Numbered from the stretch's first letter, positions 7,873 through 16,838 are shown. The stretch: 64,000 bases of DNA from Enterovibrio paralichthyis (GCF_019209835.1 NZ_JAHUTS010000021.1:1-64000); one strand, 5' to 3'. The notes: generated from the sequence alone by a model not told the origin. Numbers and translations: made by a program.

Positions 7873-8250
7873 ATGATCACCGGTATTCAAATTACTAAAG
7901 CGGCAAACGACGATCTACTGAACTCTATCTGGCTGCTGGACAGCGAGACCAACGAAGCACGTTGCGTTGCAGCTGCTGCAGGTTTCGAAGCAGATCAGGT
8001 TATCCCAGTTGCTGACCTGGGTGAGTTCGAAAGCCGTGAACTGGCTATCGAAGCGCCTGCAAAAATCGAAGGTGGCCAACACCTGAACGTGAACGTACTG
8101 AAGCGTGAAACTCTGGAAGACGCAGCTGCGCACCCAGAAAAGTACCCACAGCTGACTATCCGTGTATCTGGTTACGCTGTACGCTTCAACTCACTGACTG
8201 TTGAACAGCAGCGCGACGTTATCGCACGTACTTTCACTAACTCTCTGTAA
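7873..8250 (+). CDS. grcA: Autonomous glycyl radical cofactor GrcA (YfiD)
   Basis: Small protein that replaces the oxygen-damaged C-terminal glycyl-radical domain of pyruvate formate-lyase and restores its activity when cells meet oxygen. The 125-residue product has the C-terminal radical motif RVSGYAVRFNSLT with the radical glycine at residue 100 (102 in E. coli) and the family ending ARTFTNSL. The ATG at 7873 follows AGGGGAAAGA; the frame is open further upstream but without a binding site. Codon choice is very biased (CTG, CGT, AAC, GAA), as for highly expressed genes. Two FNR-like boxes and a -10 element upstream predict anaerobic induction. It ends at a strong terminator shared with the converging thr operon. 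Confidence 0.96.
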   Translation: MITGIQITKAANDDLLNSIWLLDSETNEARCVAAAAGFEADQVIPVADLGEFESRELAIEAPAKIEGGQHLNVNVLKRETLEDAAAHPEKYPQLTIRVSGYAVRFNSLTVEQQRDVIARTFTNSL

Positions 8251-8270
8251 TAGACAGTTAGCAAGACATA

Positions 8271-8298
8271 AAAAAACCGGCCTCATGGCCGGTTTTTT
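8271..8298. terminator. Bidirectional terminator between grcA and thrC
   Basis: Perfect 12-bp stem AAAAAACCGGCC / GGCCGGTTTTTT with a tcat loop, giving T-runs on both strands. Confidence 0.93.
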
Positions 8299-8317
8299 GT
8301 TTTCAGTTTTCGCAGCG

Positions 8318-9601
8318 TTAGCCCGCTACCTTCATCAGGTATTCACGCAGCTGGGCAAAGTCTGCATCCTGCTCTTCTGACAGCAATTCCATCACCGCAT
8401 GTTTTGCCAACGGCGCTGGCAGCGGGATATCCAGTCCCAGAATTTCATCTACTGACTCTTTAAACTTCGCCGGGTGTGCTGTGCACAGGAACAGGCCATA
8501 TTCGCCGTCCTGAAGCTGCTCTTCCAGTACGCGGTAAGCAATCGCACCGTGTGGCTCACACAGGTAGCCGCTGGCATACATGGATTTTAAAGTGTCAGCA
8601 GTCTGCTCATCGGTCACGGCACCAGAACCCAGTTCATTGAGACCCCAACCTTTCACTGTGCACAGCTCTTCAATACGCGGCCAGTTGTTTGGCTGGCTGA
8701 CATCCATGGCATTGGAAAGAGTTGGAATTGTAGGCTCAGGCGTCCACTCACCGGTCTTGAGATAACGTGGCACGGTATCATTCACATTGGTCGCCGCGAT
8801 AAAGCGTTTAATTGGCAGGCCAATCGCTTTGGCCAGCAAACCGGCGGTCAGGTTACCGAAATTGCCGCTTGGTACGGCAACCACCAGGTTTTCACGCTGC
8901 GCTTTGGTCAGCTGTGAAGCCGCTTCAAAGTAGTAGCAAATTTGTGCCATCAGGCGGCTGATGTTGATGGAGTTGGCAGAGTTCAGGCCAATCGCCGCGC
9001 GAAGCTCTGCGTCATCAAACGCTTGCTTCACCATCGCCTGGCAGTCATCGAAGGTACCGTTGATTGCCACGGTGTGGATGTTGCCACCCAGGGTACAGAA
9101 CAGTTTTTCCTGCAACGGGCTGATCTTGCCTTTCGGGTACAGGATAACGACATTGATGTTCTCCATGCCGAAGAACGCATGTGCCACCGCCGCACCGGTG
9201 TCACCGGACGTGGCAGTCAGGATGGTCACCTTACCGCCTTCAGAAACGGCTGCCAGTGACTGCGCCATAAAGCGGCCACCGAAGTCTTTAAATGCCAGTG
9301 TTGGACCGTGAAACAGCTCCAGCGCACTGACTTGGTCGCTCACCTTGGCAACCGGTGCCGGGAACTGGAATGCGTTCTCTACCATGCTACGCACGGTTTC
9401 CGGTGTCAGTTCGTCACCGATAAACGCGGAAAGGATGTCGCTGCTGCGGCTGATAAAATCTTTTTCCAGCAGCGCGTCAACGTCATCAAATGTTGGCAGT
9501 TCGCTGGGAAAGAACAGACCCTGGTTGCGGCCAAGTCCCTGCTTTACTGCCTGGCCAAACGAGACCTGCTCGTCATTTTCCTTAATGTTATAAAGCTTCA
9601 T
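8318..9601 (-). CDS. thrC: Threonine synthase
   Basis: PLP enzyme that converts O-phosphohomoserine to threonine, the last step of the pathway. The 427-residue protein begins MKLYNIKENDEQVSFGQAV, as in E. coli ThrC, and has the PLP-lysine motif HGPTLAFKDFGGRFM (Lys105) and the phosphate-binding loop VPSGNFGNLTAGL. The start overlaps the thrB stop by 4 nt (ATGA), showing translational coupling, and AGGAAGTGAA precedes it. It is the last gene of thrLABC and stops 20 nt before the bidirectional terminator. Confidence 0.97.
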   Translation of the reverse strand: MKLYNIKENDEQVSFGQAVKQGLGRNQGLFFPSELPTFDDVDALLEKDFISRSSDILSAFIGDELTPETVRSMVENAFQFPAPVAKVSDQVSALELFHGPTLAFKDFGGRFMAQSLAAVSEGGKVTILTATSGDTGAAVAHAFFGMENINVVILYPKGKISPLQEKLFCTLGGNIHTVAINGTFDDCQAMVKQAFDDAELRAAIGLNSANSINISRLMAQICYYFEAASQLTKAQRENLVVAVPSGNFGNLTAGLLAKAIGLPIKRFIAATNVNDTVPRYLKTGEWTPEPTIPTLSNAMDVSQPNNWPRIEELCTVKGWGLNELGSGAVTDEQTADTLKSMYASGYLCEPHGAIAYRVLEEQLQDGEYGLFLCTAHPAKFKESVDEILGLDIPLPAPLAKHAVMELLSEEQDADFAQLREYLMKVAG

Positions 9602-10557
9602 AGTTCACTTCCTGTCACTGTCGATCCCGTCACATCCAATCGACAGATGTGGACAAATCCTTCTTCATTTTGAACGTAATGTTCCTGTAACCACTTAGCG
9701 ACGCGCTCAGCTACGGCTTTGTCATCCGTAATACTGAACAGGGTTGGTCCTGAACCGGAAATCCCTGTCGCCAGCGCTCCCGCATCTGCAGCAAAGTGCC
9801 TCGCGTCAGCAAAACCCGGCAACAGTTTTTCACGATAGGGCTCAGCCACCACATCTTTAATCATGCTTGCCGCCAACTGGGGTTGACCAGAGTAACAGCC
9901 ATGGATAAACCCTGCCAGATGACGGCCATGATTAATCACGTCCTGACGGCGGTATTGCGCCGGCAGAATCGCTCGCGCTTCCGCAGTGGAGACTTTTATC
10001 CCCGGATAGGCCATCACCCAGTACCAGTTATCAAAACAGGGAACCTGCTGGCTGATAATGTCCAGCTGCTCCACCATCAGTTGCAAGCCACCGAGGTAGC
10101 AAGGGGCAACGTTGTCATAATGGAGACTGCCAGAGATGGCCGCTTCCATCTCCCCCATCAGCGCCAGTAAGGTAGTTTCATCCAGCGGGTCGCCATGGAA
10201 TTTGTTCAAGGCATCCAGCGCCGCCACGATAGAACAGGCGCTGGAGCCAAGGCCTGAGCCAATCGGCATGTTCTTCTCAAGGATCATCGCCACGTTGCGA
10301 ACCGGTTCACCGCGCTTTTCCATTTCGCGGCAAAATACCAGGTAGCTTTGGTAAACGATGTTCTCTTCTTTATTCTGTGGCAGCTTATCAACAAAGCGCC
10401 CAACGCAGTCGAGGGAAAAAGGCGTTGAACCGCCCTCTTCCACTTTTACACGGTCACCCAGTAGCGTGCCGTCAATGGGCGATACCGCTGCACCCAAGAC
10501 ATCAAAACCGACGCTGACATTACCAATAGAAGCCGGTGCATAAACCACAACGCTCAT
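9598..10557 (-). CDS. thrB: Homoserine kinase
   Basis: GHMP-family kinase that phosphorylates homoserine with ATP. The 319-residue protein has the GHMP ATP-binding loop PIGSGLGSSACSIVAALDALN at about 90-110 and the C-terminal ATGISGSGPTLFSI motif. It begins MSVVVYAPASIGNVSVGFDVLG, typical of the family. The start is 1 nt past the thrA stop, and the end overlaps thrC by 4 nt, so all three are translated from one message. Confidence 0.97.
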   Translation of the reverse strand: MSVVVYAPASIGNVSVGFDVLGAAVSPIDGTLLGDRVKVEEGGSTPFSLDCVGRFVDKLPQNKEENIVYQSYLVFCREMEKRGEPVRNVAMILEKNMPIGSGLGSSACSIVAALDALNKFHGDPLDETTLLALMGEMEAAISGSLHYDNVAPCYLGGLQLMVEQLDIISQQVPCFDNWYWVMAYPGIKVSTAEARAILPAQYRRQDVINHGRHLAGFIHGCYSGQPQLAASMIKDVVAEPYREKLLPGFADARHFAADAGALATGISGSGPTLFSITDDKAVAERVAKWLQEHYVQNEEGFVHICRLDVTGSTVTGSEL

Positions 10558-10558
10558 C

Positions 10559-13018
10559 TTATACCCCCAGCTTCCAGCCCAATGTACGCATCAAATCTGC
10601 GAACACACCGGCTGCGGTTACTGCCGTACCTGCGCCATACCCGCGCAGCACCAAAGGAATAGGTTGGTAATAGCGGCTGTAGAATGCCAGGGCATTTTCA
10701 CCTTCTTTGATTTTGAACATCGGATCATCGGCATCAACAGCCTGGATTTTCACTGAGCACTGGCCGTTATCAATACTGCCGACGTAGCGCAGCACTTTGC
10801 CTTCAGCGCGTGCATCACCCGCCAGTTTTTCAAAGTAAGCATCCGCTTCAGGCAACCTTGCCATAAAGGCATCAACATCACCTGAGGCATCAAAGCCAGG
10901 CGGCAGCGCGGGTTCTACTTCAACGTCTTCCAGCTCCAGATGCATGCCTGCTTCACGCGCCAGGATCAGAAGCTTACGCGCCACATCCATGCCGGAGAGA
11001 TCGTCACGGGGATCTGGCTCGGTAAAGCCGTTGTTTCTCGCGACGGTGGTCGCTTCACTGAAGCTTTGTCCTTCGTCCAGCTTACCGAAAATATGGGACA
11101 GGGAGCCGGACAGGATACCGGTAAATTTTTCCAATTCATCACCGGCTGCAATCAGGTTTTGCAGGTTCTCGATGACCGGCAGACCGGCGCCCACAGTGGT
11201 GTCATACATAAACTTACGACGGGTAGCTCGTGCTGCTTTACGCAATTGCTGGTAATACGCCATGCCCGCAGTGTTGGCTTTCTTGTTCGGCGTGATCACG
11301 TGGAAGCCAGCGGACAAGAAATCAGCATATTGATCTGCGATAGCCTGATCAGAGGTACAATCGATAAAGACCGGGTTGATGATGTGGTTTTGCTGCACCA
11401 AACGCACCATGCGCGGCAGACTAAATGGCTCGTTGATCGTTGCCAGTTCATCACGCCAACCGCTCAGATCGATACCCTTACTGTTAAGTAGCATGCCTTT
11501 GCTGTTAGCAAGGCCACATACGCGGATAACAATGCCCTGATCCGCCAGTTTACTCTGCTGACGTTTGACCTGCTCGACCAGTTCACCGCCTACACCACCG
11601 ACACCGACAATGAAGACATCCAGATAGTGGTTGGAGTTAAACAGGTTCTCGTGACAGGCCTTCACCGCTTCAGAAACGCAATTATCTGGGATAACGGCGG
11701 AGATTGAACGCTCTGAAGAGCCCTGCGCAATCGCCACGATGTTGACGTTCATTTCTGCCAACGAGGTAAAGAACTGGGACGCAACCCCTTTAGCGGTGCG
11801 CATGGCATCACCGACAAGGGATACGATGGCGACGTTATCAATAAACTCAACCGGCTCCAGCAGACCATCTTTCAGTTCCAGCTCAAAGTTTTCCTGCAGG
11901 GCACGCTGCGCAAGCGGCTTGTCTTCCGCTTCAATACAGAAGCTGATGCTGTATTCAGAAGATGACTGGGTGATCAGCACAACCGATACGCCGGCAGCCG
12001 ACATTGCGCCAAACACACGGGCAGCCATGCCAACCATACCTTTCATGCCAGGACCAGAGACATTCACCATGCTCAGTTTTTCCAGCGTGGTAATGCCTTT
12101 CACTGCCAGGTTGTCTTCACCGCTGTCGATACCAATCAGGGTACCTGCACCCTGCGGGTTGGCGGTGTTTTTGATAAGACACGGAATGTGGAAACGTGCA
12201 ATAGGAAGAATGGTTTTCGGGTGCAGCACTTTGGCACCGAAATAGGAAAGCTCCATGGCCTCCTGATAACTCAAGGATTTGAGCAGCTTGGCATCCGGCA
12301 CCAGACGCGGGTCGCAGCTGTAAACACCATCAACATCGGTCCAGATCTCACAGCACTCTGCGCGGACACATGCCGCCAGCACGGCAGCTGAATAGTCCGA
12401 GCCATTGCGGCCCAATGTCACCAGCTCGCCTTTTTCATTGGAAGCAGTAAAGCCCGGCATCAAACCGATATGCTTTTCAGGGATGGGTTCTTTTTTGAAT
12501 CGCTCAGAGGAAACTTCGATATCAACGATACCTTCAAGGTAATCGCCTTTTGATTGCAGGTATTTAACCGGATCAATTTCAAACGTGTTGTAGCCACGTG
12601 CTTTAAGCAACGCGGACATGGTCGCAATGGAAATGCGCTCTCCTTTGCTGATGATACGGGCATAGATGTTGTCCGGACACAGCCCCAGCAGCGCGATACC
12701 GTGGATATACTGGTTGAGCTGATTCACAGAGCGATCGAGTTTTTCCTGCAAACCCGCTTTGTCCAACCCCGGATCCATTTCCGCCAGGCCGTCAAACAGA
12801 GCATTGAAAATTTTGCGGATTTCAGCCACCTGAAGCTCCGCTTCACCGTGTTTGATAGTGTTATCGATCACATCGACCAAAAGGTTGGTGATCTTAGCCG
12901 GGGCGGACAGAACCGCCGATACCTCACTTTGGCATGTGTTACTGGTGATGATCTCGGCGGCGCGGCTAAATCTTTCCGCATTCGCCAGCGAGGTACCACC
13001 AAACTTTAATACTCGCAT
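10559..13018 (-). CDS. thrA: Bifunctional aspartokinase I / homoserine dehydrogenase I
   Basis: Catalyses the first and third steps of the threonine branch: phosphorylation of aspartate and reduction of aspartate semialdehyde to homoserine. The 819-residue protein has the kinase motif MRVLKFGGTSLANAERF at the N-terminus, two ACT-type regulatory segments at about 310-460 (for example ITQSSSEYSISFCIE and IAQGSSERSISAVIP), then an NADP-binding fold (VFIVGVGGVGGELVEQ near 465) and the homoserine dehydrogenase domain to the end. The start is the ATG at 13018, after GGAGGAAAGG; an in-frame codon 12 nt upstream lies in the binding site. Feedback inhibition by threonine is expected from the family. 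Transcription is controlled by the attenuator upstream. Confidence 0.97.
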   Translation of the reverse strand: MRVLKFGGTSLANAERFSRAAEIITSNTCQSEVSAVLSAPAKITNLLVDVIDNTIKHGEAELQVAEIRKIFNALFDGLAEMDPGLDKAGLQEKLDRSVNQLNQYIHGIALLGLCPDNIYARIISKGERISIATMSALLKARGYNTFEIDPVKYLQSKGDYLEGIVDIEVSSERFKKEPIPEKHIGLMPGFTASNEKGELVTLGRNGSDYSAAVLAACVRAECCEIWTDVDGVYSCDPRLVPDAKLLKSLSYQEAMELSYFGAKVLHPKTILPIARFHIPCLIKNTANPQGAGTLIGIDSGEDNLAVKGITTLEKLSMVNVSGPGMKGMVGMAARVFGAMSAAGVSVVLITQSSSEYSISFCIEAEDKPLAQRALQENFELELKDGLLEPVEFIDNVAIVSLVGDAMRTAKGVASQFFTSLAEMNVNIVAIAQGSSERSISAVIPDNCVSEAVKACHENLFNSNHYLDVFIVGVGGVGGELVEQVKRQQSKLADQGIVIRVCGLANSKGMLLNSKGIDLSGWRDELATINEPFSLPRMVRLVQQNHIINPVFIDCTSDQAIADQYADFLSAGFHVITPNKKANTAGMAYYQQLRKAARATRRKFMYDTTVGAGLPVIENLQNLIAAGDELEKFTGILSGSLSHIFGKLDEGQSFSEATTVARNNGFTEPDPRDDLSGMDVARKLLILAREAGMHLELEDVEVEPALPPGFDASGDVDAFMARLPEADAYFEKLAGDARAEGKVLRYVGSIDNGQCSVKIQAVDADDPMFKIKEGENALAFYSRYYQPIPLVLRGYGAGTAVTAAGVFADLMRTLGWKLGV

Positions 13019-13070
13019 CCTTTCCTCCAACTTCTTCCTGAACTCGCTGATTCAATAATAAACAGGTTAA

Positions 13071-13107
13071 AAAAAAGCCCGTACCAGATTTGGGTACGGG
13101 CTTTTTT
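13071..13107 (-). terminator. Threonine operon attenuator terminator
   Basis: A 15-bp perfect stem (13071-13085 with 13093-13107) and 7-nt loop, followed on the minus strand by a T-run. It lies between the thrL leader peptide stop and thrA, so it is the attenuator: stalled translation of the Thr/Ile codons should prevent it from forming. Confidence 0.92.
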
Positions 13108-13124
13108 TGAGAATTCTGTGCATA

Positions 13125-13196
13125 TCAGCCCGCACCCGCACCAACGGTGATGGTAATAATGGTGATAATGGTTGTGGTGCCGACTGAATGAAGCAT
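13125..13196 (-). CDS. thrL: thr operon leader peptide
   Basis: A 23-residue peptide, MLHSVGTTTIITIITITVGAGAG, containing six threonine and five isoleucine codons in a row of twelve positions. Such a run, followed by a strong terminator and then thrA, is the classical attenuation arrangement responding to charged tRNA-Thr and tRNA-Ile. AAGGAAGG stands 10 nt ahead of the ATG. It is too short for routine gene callers but its sequence is decisive. Confidence 0.93.
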   Translation of the reverse strand: MLHSVGTTTIITIITITVGAGAG

Positions 13197-13229
13197 GGCT
13201 TTTGAACCTTCCTTGCTACGTTTTTATAA

Positions 13230-13258
13230 CCTTTACCGAATGAAGGCATTAAGGTCAA
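13230..13258 (-). promoter_or_regulatory. Putative thrLABC promoter
   Basis: On the minus strand TTGACC (13253-13258) and TAAAGG (13230-13235) are 17 nt apart. The -35 is good and the -10 weak. An alternative -10, TATAAA at 13223-13228, lies too close to the thrL binding site. Confidence 0.4.
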
Positions 13259-13357
13259 CAAAAATTTAAGTTATCTCTCAAAAAAACGCCCCGATTCGCA
13301 ACTCTAAATTATCAAATTTAAAAGATGAGAAACCCCGCTATTTACCCGCTTGGTTCT

Positions 13358-13386
13358 TGCACAGATCGTCCCTGCCATACATAGTT
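13358..13386 (+). promoter_or_regulatory. Putative aceK promoter
   Basis: TTGCAC (13358-13363) and CATAGT (13381-13386) with a 17-nt spacer, about 45 nt before the aceK start. It indicates that aceK has its own promoter here rather than being read from an aceBA transcript. Confidence 0.45.
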
Positions 13387-13429
13387 AGTTGAATTGAACA
13401 CAAATTAAGCAACGGCGAAGGAGGGAACC

Positions 13430-15145
13430 ATGGCAGTTGCGATGGAGGAGTTGGTCGCGCAAACCATATTGCAGGGTGCAGACGCCATGTACGGGCGTTT
13501 TTTGGATGTCACCGCTGGGGCGCAGGAACGGTTTGAAGACAGGGACTGGAAAAGCGTACAAAAGGCGCTCAAAACCCGCATCAATTTTTACGACCACCAT
13601 GTTGGCCTCGTCAGCCAGCAGTTGAAAACCATGCTGAATCGGCAGCATGCCACACGATCTTTCTTGATGGCAGTTAAGGCAGAATACAGCCGCCTGCTGG
13701 ACGGCTACCCCCGGTATGATATCGCCGAGAGTTTCTTTAACTCTGTCTATTGCCGGATGTTCGACCACCGCAATATCCGCCGTGAAAAACTGTTCGTGAA
13801 CAGCTCTCAGGGAGGCCGGATCCCTAAATACCCGACCCCACTGTTGAAACGCTATTCATCCAAAACCAATCTTATCCAAACGATCGAGCGGATCCTGGAT
13901 GACACCCCTTTTACGTTGAACTGGGTCAACAAAGCCCGGGACGTTCACCGGATTGTAGAGGCTTTGCAACGCCAGCTTGGGCCCCAGCTGACCGACGAAG
14001 TGACCATTGATATGGTGCGCGAACCCTTCTTCCGGAATAAAGCAGCGTACCTGATTGGCCGTCTGGACATGGCAAACCAAATCCGCCCTCTGGTACTTCC
14101 GGTACTGGTGAACTCCAATAATGAACTCTATGTAGATGCCTGTATCTCTGACTCTGATGAGCTAAGTGTTATCTTCGGTTTTGCCCGCTCTTACTTCATG
14201 GTGTATGCCCCTGCACCGGCAGCCATGGTGGATTTCTTAAGCCAGCTTATGCCCCACAAAACCCCGGCACAGCTCTACACCGCCATTGGGTGTCAAAAAC
14301 ATGGCAAAACAGAGCTCTACCGCGAATTTCTCCACCACCTTGAATCTTCGGACGACAAATTCATTATCGCCCCGGGTATCAAGGGCATGGTGATGTCGGT
14401 GTTTACCCTGCCTTCCTATGGGTTTGTCTTCAAAATCATTAAAGACAGGTTTGCCCCGCAAAAAGACATTACCCACGCCGTGGTTAAAGAAAAATACCGT
14501 CTGGTTAAGGAGCACGACCGGGTCGGCCGTATGGCTGATACCCTGGACTACCGCAACTTTATTTTCCCGCGCAGCCGTTTCAGCCAGGAGTTGATCGATG
14601 AATTGCTGGAAGTGGCTCCGTCCAATATTAAACTCACGGCCCGGGAAGTGCATATCCGCCACCTGTATATGGAACGGCGAATGATCCCGCTCAATATCTA
14701 CCTTGAGCAGGCCGATGACGACGAGTTACGCCATGTAGTCCAAGAATACGGGGATGCCATCAAACAACTGGCTGCTGCCAATATCTTTGCCGGTGACATG
14801 TTGTTTAAGAACTTCGGGGTTTCCCGCCACAGCCGCGTCATTTTTTACGACTACGACGAAATTTCCTATCTCACGGAGGTCAACTTCCGGCACATTCCAC
14901 CTCCACGGTTCCCTGAAGATGAAATGGCGGCAGAGCCCTGGTACAGCGTGGGAGAATTTGACGTCTTCCCGGAAGAGTTCCGCACCTTCTTACTGATCAA
15001 CCCGAAAATACGGGCGCTGTTTGAAGAGCTACACTCGGATCTGTTCGATGCAGATTACTGGAAGGGTCTGCAAGGCAACATTGAACAGGGGCAATTTAAT
15101 GACGTATTCCCCTACAGTGAGGAGTACCGCTTCACGAAACACTAG
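13430..15145 (+). CDS. aceK: Isocitrate dehydrogenase kinase/phosphatase
   Basis: Bifunctional enzyme that phosphorylates isocitrate dehydrogenase to inactivate it, and reverses this, steering carbon between the TCA cycle and the glyoxylate shunt. The 571-residue protein is close to the usual AceK length (578 in E. coli). It contains family segments RIPKYPTPLLKRYSSK, the ATP-binding IAPGIKGMVMSVFTLPSYGFVFKII with its catalytic lysine, and NIFAGDMLFKNFGVSRHSRVIFYDYDE, the kinase loop and metal-binding Asp. GAAGGAGGG precedes the ATG. Unlike the E. coli gene, it is not next to aceB or aceA, but stands alone, divergent from thrLABC. Confidence 0.97.
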   Translation: MAVAMEELVAQTILQGADAMYGRFLDVTAGAQERFEDRDWKSVQKALKTRINFYDHHVGLVSQQLKTMLNRQHATRSFLMAVKAEYSRLLDGYPRYDIAESFFNSVYCRMFDHRNIRREKLFVNSSQGGRIPKYPTPLLKRYSSKTNLIQTIERILDDTPFTLNWVNKARDVHRIVEALQRQLGPQLTDEVTIDMVREPFFRNKAAYLIGRLDMANQIRPLVLPVLVNSNNELYVDACISDSDELSVIFGFARSYFMVYAPAPAAMVDFLSQLMPHKTPAQLYTAIGCQKHGKTELYREFLHHLESSDDKFIIAPGIKGMVMSVFTLPSYGFVFKIIKDRFAPQKDITHAVVKEKYRLVKEHDRVGRMADTLDYRNFIFPRSRFSQELIDELLEVAPSNIKLTAREVHIRHLYMERRMIPLNIYLEQADDDELRHVVQEYGDAIKQLAAANIFAGDMLFKNFGVSRHSRVIFYDYDEISYLTEVNFRHIPPPRFPEDEMAAEPWYSVGEFDVFPEEFRTFLLINPKIRALFEELHSDLFDADYWKGLQGNIEQGQFNDVFPYSEEYRFTKH

Positions 15146-15220
15146 AAATGTGATCACTGTTTGCCAGTGCCAAAAATGTGTCGCCATTACAGGCACATTG
15201 CTTGCTTAAATAACAATCAG

Positions 15221-15336
15221 CCCTCCCCGCACGGCCATGTTTTTCCTGCGTCAGGGGAGGGAAATGCGATAACGCAGATCTTTTTACACTGTCGTTATCA
15301 AAAGCTAAACAGGTGAGCTAGACTGAAAATTCAGTC
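15221..15336. promoter_or_regulatory. Cluster of three inverted repeats between aceK and the OMP gene
   Basis: First, CCCTCCCC (15221-15228) pairs with GGGGAGGG (15254-15261). Second, GATAACG (15268-15274) is inverted as CGTTATC (15293-15299). Third, GACTGAA-aa-TTCAGTC (15321-15336) lies just ahead of the small OMP gene. None has a proper T-tract for termination on the plus strand. They are more likely operators or leader structures of the OMP gene. Confidence 0.4.
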
Positions 15337-15365
15337 GAATAAAAACGAATCAGGGAAGGTGGCAA

Positions 15366-15839
15366 ATGACAAAAATACTCCTCGCCGTCACCCTGCAATC
15401 AGTGGCTTTTTTGGCATTCGCGCAGGGTTCGTTACCGCTGTCAGAATATCTCGAAGAAAACCAAAAACCTTGGTTTTCCAGCTCTATCTCGACCGGCAAC
15501 CAGAGTTTTGACAGCTGGACGGTCAGCTCAGGTTTTCACTACCCGCTGCTGGAAAATATCAACGTTTATCTTGCTACCGAGATGACATCTGAAACCGATT
15601 ACAGTGCCAGTTCAAAAGGGTTGTTGAGCGGTATCCAGTACAACTTCAATAACAAACTCAGTGTTGGAAGTAGCGTGCAGGCTGAGAGGGTCAATGAAGA
15701 AACCATCGGTGTGGTTGGAATGAGTAGCCAGTTGCGCCTGACCGACAAGTTAAATCTTGAAGCCAAATTTGACTACAACCTGAACCAGGAGCCTGCCGCG
15801 TCCGCCAATTATCAACTGGGTGTTGGTTACCGGTTCTAG
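15366..15839 (+). CDS. Small outer-membrane beta-barrel protein, unknown function
   Basis: 157-residue secreted protein with a cleavable signal peptide (MTKILLAVTLQSVAFLAFA, cut after residue 19). The mature part shows alternating polar/hydrophobic strands such as NINVYLATEMTSE, KLSVGSSVQAERV and KLNLEAKFDYNL, and it ends in YQLGVGYRF with a terminal aromatic residue, the outer-membrane insertion signal. About eight strands are likely. AGGGAAGGTGGC precedes the ATG. No specific family was recognised. It is monocistronic, with a dense group of inverted repeats upstream and a terminator downstream. Confidence 0.8.
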   Translation: MTKILLAVTLQSVAFLAFAQGSLPLSEYLEENQKPWFSSSISTGNQSFDSWTVSSGFHYPLLENINVYLATEMTSETDYSASSKGLLSGIQYNFNNKLSVGSSVQAERVNEETIGVVGMSSQLRLTDKLNLEAKFDYNLNQEPAASANYQLGVGYRF

Positions 15840-15857
15840 GTTTAAATTGCGAACACA

Positions 15858-15888
15858 AAAAAACCGCCTATTGAAATGGCGGTTTTTT
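15858..15888. terminator. Terminator between the OMP gene and the RraA-family gene
   Basis: Stem AAAAAACCGCC / GGCGGTTTTTT with a 9-nt loop; the symmetrical A/T flanks allow termination of both convergent genes. Confidence 0.9.
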
Positions 15889-15899
15889 AGTTCCAAGAT

Positions 15900-16403
15900 T
15901 CAACCTTTCATCGGCTCTTCGCCAAATTCAATCGGGTGTTGGCTTATCATGACGCCATTGAGATCGGCGAAAAGGTAATCCCCCGGAGAAACGGGCACAT
16001 CATGGATGCGCAGCGGAACATCTTCGTCACCGGCGCCTCGTTTTTCCGTTTTTATCGGACAAACGCCCAACGCTTTTACCCCGAGTTCCATTTCGCTGAG
16101 CGCGCCGGCATCGCGTATAGCGCCGAAAACCACCACACCTTCCCAGCCATTTTCAACCGCTCTGGCTGCCAGTAAATCCCCCAGCAATGCCTTGTTCAGG
16201 CTGGCGTGACCATCCACCACCAATACGCGCCCTGCACCGGGTCTTCCCAGAATGTCACGCACTTTGGAGTTGTCTTCAAAACAACGCAGTGTTTCAACCC
16301 GGCCGGAGAACACTTTCCTGCCGCCAAAATCGCGCCATTGCACCGGGATCCAATGAACGGCATCGCCATGGGCATCGCTGATATCTGGCAATAAATCTTC
16401 CAT
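15900..16403 (-). CDS. RraA-family protein (RNase E regulator A-like)
   Basis: 167-residue protein of the RraA / HMG-CHA aldolase-like fold. Recognisable family blocks are the FGGRKVFSGRVETLRCFEDN segment, GRVLVVDGHASLNKALLGDLLA, NGWEGVVVFGAIRDAG and the C-terminal SPGDYLFADLNGVMIS. RraA of E. coli binds and inhibits RNase E. Vibrios carry two RraA-like proteins, and some family members are aldolases (GxxxD-type active site with RD at the centre, as here IRDAG), so function is uncertain. GGAGAGAAG precedes the ATG. No operon partner is visible. Confidence 0.8.
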   Translation of the reverse strand: MEDLLPDISDAHGDAVHWIPVQWRDFGGRKVFSGRVETLRCFEDNSKVRDILGRPGAGRVLVVDGHASLNKALLGDLLAARAVENGWEGVVVFGAIRDAGALSEMELGVKALGVCPIKTEKRGAGDEDVPLRIHDVPVSPGDYLFADLNGVMISQHPIEFGEEPMKG

Positions 16404-16824
16404 GCTTCTCTCCTTTGTACATTCACTGAATAACTTCTCCGTGGTTTAAACGTAGCAAGGTTCATGTGAAGAAGTCGGCTCCAGATGACTAAAGCGAGAA
16501 ATGCGCACTGATTATCGGCTTCCCTTGCGCAAATTTAACGTGCAACAAAACACCCTGAGAGATGAAATCAGGCTAAGCTAACTATCGGATTTTTCGAAAA
16601 AAGGCTCTGAGTGCTAATCCGCATTTTCTGCTTTTTTTGCCATGATTTTGGGGCATAACTCAACCATATGTAGTTGACCGATATGCGACAACATGCTCTG
16701 ATAATCGCGCCGTTACACAATATTCACACTTGTGGTAAAAGTACGAAAAATTCCGAACGATTTTGTCATCTTTACGCTGGTTTTTCGGCCCGAATTCCAC
16801 CAATTGCGACCACTGGAAGCGAGA
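16404..16824. other. Long intergenic region between the RraA-family gene and arcA
   Basis: No gene is supported in the 760 bases between the two divergent genes. The only fair-sized open frame (minus strand, 16660-16905) has no binding site or family resemblance. A short inverted repeat, TCAAC / GTTGA, is at 16659-16677. The arcA-proximal part holds the regulatory elements listed separately. Confidence 0.6.
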
Positions 16825-16838
16825 TTGACGTATATCAA
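16825..16838. promoter_or_regulatory. FNR-like box upstream of arcA
   Basis: TTGAC-GTAT-ATCAA matches the FNR consensus TTGAT-N4-ATCAA with one mismatch, 330 bp before the arcA start. FNR is known to activate arcA in E. coli. A promoter start near 16873 would put the box at a class II position, but I see no clear -10 there. Confidence 0.55.

Noticed and set aside
10940..11491. 183-codon plus-strand frame inside thrA
   Set aside because: Antisense shadow of the homoserine dehydrogenase part; no family resemblance.
13067..13261. 64-codon minus-strand frame across the thr leader
   Set aside because: It is in a different frame from thrL and runs through the attenuator; the thrL frame with its Thr/Ile run is the real one.
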